A model generated the notes under the pieces. The model was not told where the DNA came from. It did not search any database and worked only from the letters and a program-made list of their open reading frames with translations. Position numbers and translations under genes: made by a program. From an uncultured Flavobacteriales bacterium (GTDB taxonomy: Bacteria; Bacteroidota; Bacteroidia; Flavobacteriales_D; Sanyastnellaceae), in the NCBI GenBank assembly GCA_937967465.1, contig CALBSW010000095.1, positions 1-7,539 on the forward strand: a DNA stretch of 7,539 bases, written 5' to 3'. This document shows, piece by piece, positions 6,001 to 7,539 of the stretch (position 1 is the stretch's first letter; the number at the start of each line of letters is the position of its first letter).

Positions 6001-7539
6001 GGTCGTCAAACGCCATGGACACGCTGCTGCAGTTGTCGCTGGCTTCCGCCAACGTGCTGGGCAATGCATCGTAAATGCCCACGGTGACATCCGCAGGAAC
6101 CGACGTGAAGGCCGGAGCCACCGTGTCGATGATTTGAATCGTCTGAACGTGCTCGACGCTGTTCCCGCACGGATCCACAGCGGTGTATGTCCGCAGAATC
6201 GTGGAGGTGCCGTCACAATCTCCCGGAACCACCTCATCTGAGGAGGAGACGGTCACATTGCCACAATCGTCTTGGGCAGTGGCGCTGGCGTTCGGAAGGG
6301 TGGCATCACAAGCAAGGGTGGTATCGGCTGGAACTTGGGTGAACGAAGGGGCGGCAGCATCGACAATGGTGATGATTTGGGTGTCGGTCGATGCATTTCC
6401 GCACGCGTCGGTGGCGGTCCAAGTCCGCTCGCGCTTCTCCAGGACACAAGGGTCCTCATTGGCAAGGAGGGCGTCCTCCCAAGTCACGGTGTAACTGTTG
6501 CAATCGCTGACCGCAGTCACGTCTCCGGTCGCGGTCGGTGTGACGTCGTCTCCGCAGTTCACGGAGATGTCAGCTGGCGCTTCGAAGACGGGAGCGACAT
6601 TGTCCACGACCGAGATGGTCCACGTCGCCATGGCACTGTTGCCGGCGGCATCGGTGGCGGTGTACGTGCGGGAAATCGTCGTCAAGCAACCGTCTCCAGA
6701 GGTCACTTCCTCCATGGAAACGGACAATTCGGAACACAAGTCCGTGGCCTGGACGTCCGCCGTGGGCAGCGTGTCGTCACACCCCACAGTCACATCGGCG
6801 GGAAAGTCCACGAAGGAAGGGGCCTCCGTGTCGACGTGTGGGCCAAACGTCAAAGTGACCAAGTCTCCGAGGCCCACGGCGTTGCCGTTGGGGAACACCT
6901 GGACATAGAACTGACCGCTGACCTCACCGTCCGTGGTGAGCTGAGCCAGCAAGACACGTTGGTCATCCCCAGAAACGCCGTTGTTGTAATCCGAGGTCGT
7001 ATACCATGCACCGCCGAAGAATCCGTCGATGGCAAAGCTTTGTCCATTTTCAAATTCAGTCACCCAGCTTTCAGCCTCGGCAAACCCGATGGCGGACTCC
7101 CCGCCAGCGAGGTCAGGTGCTTGGTCAATGCCAATGGTCACCCAGCTGTCATACTGCAGGGAAGGGAAACTCTCGTAGAGGTCTGGCTGAATTCCATTCG
7201 GGAAGGCACCGCCCAGATCGTCCTGATAGAATGACCCCGTGGTGTTCACCACCGTCGGGTTGACCTCGTCTCCACTCACCGCAGACACCACATCGTCGGT
7301 GTTCGGAGTGGTGATGTAATAGCGGTAGGTGCGCATGCCCGGAATGCCATCGAATGCGACAATCTCCTGCTCCAATCCATAGGCTGCCATGTTGCTCGAC
7401 GTCTGGCCGCAGCAGAAATAGCAGCTGCCATCATCGTCTGTGGCGAGATCCGTGTAGTTGCACGCCGTCTGGTCGGTACATCCGGCGACCTCCTGGCCAT
7501 CACAGATGCCATCTGCATCCACATCGGAGAGGCAATTGC
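1..7539 (-). CDS. Interior of a giant modular, Cys-rich, HYR-repeat extracellular protein (both ends outside the window)
   Basis: One minus-strand frame is open over the entire window: first full codon 7535-7537 (Asn), last 2-4 (Tyr), 2512 codons, no stop and no credible start. Translation shows protein-like repeats at both edges and throughout, all in the same frame, so there is no frameshift. Domains by residue: TSP3-like spacer 1-18, CTD repeat 19-39, X-A 40-233, HYR-like x4 234-550, CTD array 551-1168, X-B 1169-1366, CTD repeat plus spacer 1367-1403, HYR-like x8 1404-2192, CTD array 2193-2264, X-C 2265-2462, CTD array 2463-2512. No enzyme domain, transmembrane helix or coiled coil is apparent. 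The many paired cysteines and Ig-like modules imply a secreted or surface location with disulfide-stabilised stalk repeats. From family knowledge, such mosaics occur in Bacteroidota and usually end in a type IX secretion sorting domain; here that is inferred only. Adhesion or matrix function is a guess. Confidence 0.95.
2..151 (-). repeat. CTD/ACNY array 4: two repeats running off the window edge
   Basis: Copy 1 (89-151) starts GCTDESACNY and ends EDGSG: its third cysteine is glycine. The following linker (71-88) is DPTSRA where sister repeats have DFTSCA, so the linker cysteine is arginine. Copy 2 (8-70) is regular (GCTVATACNYD ... NDGSC) and continues DY into the edge. The array probably continues below position 1. 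Confidence 0.85.
152..745 (-). other. X-C: third copy of the unnamed ~195-residue domain
   Basis: Residues 2265-2462 (198 aa, the same length as X-B). It starts DYCSCVNAP, then NGVPGTTTYRLYATM, TTFYQDPFGGA, NPILF, YDSYVTIGL, GPFEDGG, FGGAWFT, GDDLKVLLGQFTT and SGQISLQVFPEGD, ending FPIGNPGC. It is the most divergent copy: YDSW becomes YDSY, GDDQRVLLAQ becomes GDDLKVLLGQ, and SGQFYVQ becomes SGQISLQ. The domain is again preceded by a CTD repeat with a CxYCSC joint and followed by CTD repeats. Confidence 0.8.
746..961 (-). repeat. CTD/ACNY array 3: three repeats before X-C
   Basis: Copies at 899-961 (GCDDPTAVNYD ... GDGSC), 827-889 (GCTNPEALNFN ... DDGSC) and 746-808 (GCMDPSACNYF ... DDGSC). 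Linkers are QYA and LVADIE. The first two lack the ACNY cysteine and have no cysteine in the following linker. The third has the cysteine and is followed by DYCSC at the entry of X-C. Confidence 0.88.
1763..2212 (-). other. 150-residue Cys-free domain inserted within HYR-like repeat B5
   Basis: Residues 1776-1925. Repeat B5 starts normally (TAPTFTVPADVTVDC ... VSYSDVVTDG) and ends normally (CISQNVITRTWTATDACGN), but 150 residues lie between. Removing them leaves 80 residues, the normal repeat length. The insert has no cysteine and five methionines in a Cys-rich, Met-poor protein. Its pattern (ADIRVELRLNN, VTIGDGMELTV, MVNLVVQDVI, YDYVEVRISN, GAEMVFDAIL, IVMSW) suggests a beta-rich fold. I do not recognise the family. 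Alternatively its last 30 residues (from MSWTELPG) may belong to a HYR second half, making the true insert nearer 120 residues. Confidence 0.7.
2360..2623 (-). repeat. Variant HYR-like repeat B4 with extended first half
   Basis: Eighty-eight residues, about ten longer than its neighbours. After VECDG it carries GNAAALSAWLADQGGAVATD, a short possibly helical segment, before the usual LCGDVTW strand. The second half (TVTFTATDACGNST) is standard and all four cysteines are present. I know this as a recurrent HYR subtype in Bacteroidota proteins, so it is a subtype rather than an accident. Confidence 0.65.
3329..3439 (-). repeat. Single CTD repeat with truncated spacer between X-B and HYR array B
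   Basis: The repeat at 3377-3439 starts GCTDATACNY and ends DDESC. It is followed by 16 residues (3329-3376) reading YYPQFGYECGDICLLD. This resembles the start of the TSP3-like spacers (YxCxGxC) but lacks the DGICD half, and it is fused straight to SEAPEF of the first HYR-like repeat. It looks like a recombination joint between a CTD/spacer block and a HYR block. Confidence 0.75.
3440..4033 (-). other. X-B: second copy of the unnamed ~195-residue domain
   Basis: Residues 1169-1366 (198 aa). It begins DFCSCSGY, then NGIPGxxTYRIYITTPN, GDFYQ, PNGINP, YDSWFTIGID, GSGWF, GDDQRVLLAQLTT and SGQFYVQVFPEGN, ending ITFGCSQC. It is most similar to X-A: GDDQRVLLAQLTT and SGQFYVQVFP are identical between them. 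The entry motif CxFCSC is shared with X-C. Two extra cysteines at the exit (GCSQC) are not in X-A. Fold and function are unknown; an all-beta extracellular domain is inferred. It is bracketed by CTD repeats on both sides. Confidence 0.8.
4097..4189 (-). other. TSP3-like spacer after CTD repeat 19
   Basis: Thirty-one residues with YDCEGEC and VDSDGDGICDAFD, the most canonical D-x-D-x-D-G-x-x-D calcium-type loop in the window. It is followed by GNFD and the last CTD repeat before X-B. Confidence 0.72.
4415..4504 (-). other. TSP3-like spacer after CTD repeat 16
   Basis: Thirty residues with VDCDGNC and NDANANGICDEQE, nearly the same as the spacer at 4730-4819. Together they frame a block of three CTD repeats (4505-4729), which suggests a three-repeats-plus-spacer duplication unit; three further repeats precede the next spacer at 4097-4189. 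Confidence 0.7.
4730..4819 (-). other. TSP3-like spacer after CTD repeat 13
   Basis: Thirty residues with VDCDGNC followed by NDTNANGLCDE. Asn replaces Asp at two positions of the D-x-N-x-N-G-x-x-D loop, still compatible with calcium coordination. It closely matches the spacer at 4415-4504 in length and sequence, indicating duplication of a multi-repeat block. Confidence 0.7.
4898..4948 (-). repeat. Shortened CTD repeat 12
   Basis: Only 17 residues (GCELPFACNF then GDTENPC) against the usual 21: the stretch between ACNF and the third cysteine is shortened by four residues and the DDGSC box is replaced by ENPC. All four expected cysteines, including the SSC one in the linker, are retained. 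Confidence 0.75.
4949..5128 (-). repeat. Degenerate CTD repeats 10-11 and an irregular linker
   Basis: Repeat 10 (5063-5128) is 22 residues and ends DDAAC instead of DDGSC. Repeat 11 (4985-5047) starts CGDPAADNY, has lost the usual GCTD start and ends LTYGC. It is followed by a 12-residue linker (4949-4984), IYGGTPPMVQMT, unlike any other linker in the array. Reading frame and cysteine parity are kept, so this is divergence rather than decay of the gene. Confidence 0.7.
5406..5434 (-). repeat. 29-bp direct repeat, copy 2 (CTD repeat 6)
   Basis: Exact partner of 5487-5515. Downstream of the shared block the two repeats diverge (YVPGANVDD against YDENAVLND), so only the GCTNPIACNY half is homogenised. 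Confidence 0.75.
5487..5515 (-). repeat. 29-bp direct repeat, copy 1 (CTD repeat 5)
   Basis: This stretch, encoding GCTNPIACNY minus the last base, is base-for-base identical to 5406-5434 in the next CTD repeat, 81 bp (27 codons) away. Other CTD repeats encode the same motif with different codons, so the identity indicates a recent tandem duplication or gene conversion between repeats 5 and 6. Confidence 0.75.
5738..5824 (-). other. TSP3-like spacer after CTD repeat 1
   Basis: Twenty-nine residues between two CTD repeats, containing NCDGTC and then SDTDFDGICD. The D-x-D-x-D-G-x-x-D string fits a calcium-coordinating loop, and three cysteines are present. The same spacer class occurs at 4730-4819, 4415-4504 and 4097-4189. 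Calcium binding is inferred. Confidence 0.7.
5888..6838 (-). repeat. HYR-like array A: four Ig-fold repeats
   Basis: Four tandem repeats: A1 6602-6838 (79 aa), A2 6359-6601 (81 aa), A3 6125-6358 (78 aa), A4 5888-6124 (79 aa). Each follows the HYR pattern: xAPxF, then PADxTVxC, a central DxC, a Gly-rich turn with Cys, TYTATDxCGN and a closing strand ending in D that begins the next xAP. HYR modules are Ig-like beta sandwiches used as stalks in extracellular proteins. A2 and A3 have four cysteines. A1 lacks the CGN cysteine (it reads AAGN). A4 lacks both the PADVTVxC cysteine and the turn cysteine. The array joins X-A to the long CTD array. Confidence 0.88.
6839..7420 (-). other. X-A: first copy of an unnamed ~195-residue domain
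   Basis: Residues 40-233 (194 aa). Landmarks in order: an entry motif with clustered Cys (YFCC), DGIPGxxTYRYY, TGSFYQ, YDSWVTIGID, FFGGAWYT, then GDDQRVLLAQLTT and SGQFYVQVFPNG, ending VTLTFGP. X-B and X-C share every landmark, so this is a true repeated domain rather than linker. The composition (alternating hydrophobics, many aromatics, Gly turns, no long helix pattern) suggests an all-beta fold. The conserved YDSW and GDD blocks could form a binding site, but no function can be assigned. It passes directly into the first HYR-like repeat without an intervening CTD repeat, unlike X-B and X-C. I do not recognise a named family. Confidence 0.8.
7421..7483 (-). repeat. Single CTD/ACNY repeat leading into X-A
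   Basis: One 21-residue copy starting GCTDQTACNY and ending DDDGSC. It has all three repeat cysteines and is followed at once by YFCC, which supplies the extra downstream cysteine seen after every repeat that has the ACNY cysteine. It sits immediately before the X-A domain, just as CTD repeats precede X-B and X-C. Confidence 0.85.
7484..7537 (-). other. TSP3/EF-hand-like Asp-rich spacer (partial)
   Basis: Encodes NCLSDVDADGICDGQEVA. The D-x-D-x-D-G-x-x-D spacing matches a thrombospondin type 3 or dockerin-like calcium loop, flanked by two cysteines. It is the tail of the same spacer type found at 5738-5824 and 4097-4189, so another CTD repeat almost certainly precedes it beyond the window edge. 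Calcium binding is inferred from the motif only. Confidence 0.7.

Noticed and set aside
3830..6241. Long plus-strand ORF, 803 codons
   Set aside because: Same antisense register. Its apparent repeats (VVAG, GTT strings) are mirror images of the CTD repeats on the minus strand.
6272..7234. Plus-strand ORF of 320 codons, and a similar one at 2921-3787
   Set aside because: Antisense shadows in the same register, starting at alternative codons with no domain content.
7388..7396. In-frame Met (SSNMAAYG) as a possible gene start
   Set aside because: The frame is open and full of conserved repeat sequence upstream to the window edge, and the Met lies inside the X-A domain with no Shine-Dalgarno-like sequence before it.
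1..7539. Eukaryotic origin, since HYR and TSP3-like modules also occur in animals
   Set aside because: A 7.5-kb uninterrupted reading frame combining HYR arrays with CTDxxACNY repeats fits Bacteroidota giant proteins better. No intron boundaries are seen, though a eukaryotic source cannot be wholly excluded from this window.

Overview
The whole window is the interior of one giant protein-coding gene read on the minus strand. The frame whose codons start at 7537 and step down to position 2 stays open for 2512 consecutive codons, with no start or stop codon inside the window. Both ends of the gene lie outside: the N-terminus beyond 7539 and the C-terminus below 1. The encoded product is a mosaic of cysteine-rich and beta-rich extracellular repeats. 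Residue numbers in this annotation count from the codon at 7535-7537.

Three module types make up the chain. (1) A short repeat of about 21 residues (GCTDxxACNYD... DDGSC, 'CTD/ACNY' repeats, 27 copies), sometimes followed by a TSP3/EF-hand-like Asp-rich spacer. (2) HYR-like Ig-fold repeats of about 78 residues (12 copies: 4 + 8), one of which carries a 150-residue insertion. (3) A domain of about 195 residues present three times (called X here), with TYRxY, FYQ, YDSWxTIG and GDDxxVLLxQ signatures, which I cannot assign to a named family.

Order from N- to C-terminus, descending coordinates: TSP3-like spacer 7484-7537; one CTD repeat 7421-7483; X-A 6839-7420; four HYR-like repeats 5888-6838; 20 CTD repeats with four spacers 4034-5887; X-B 3440-4033; one CTD repeat plus spacer 3329-3439; eight HYR-like repeats 962-3328; three CTD repeats 746-961; X-C 152-745; two CTD repeats 2-151 running off the edge. 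The same blocks recur in shuffled numbers, so the gene appears to have grown by module duplication.

The composition points to a secreted or surface giant protein of a GC-rich member of the Bacteroidota, probably an aquatic Flavobacteriales-type lineage. There HYR arrays and CTDxxACNY repeats commonly occur in huge proteins exported by the type IX secretion system. That assignment is inference: the signal peptide and any C-terminal sorting domain would be outside this window. A role in adhesion or extracellular matrix is plausible but not shown. No RNA gene, mobile element, CRISPR array, promoter or terminator was seen. Long open frames on the plus strand are antisense shadows of this gene.
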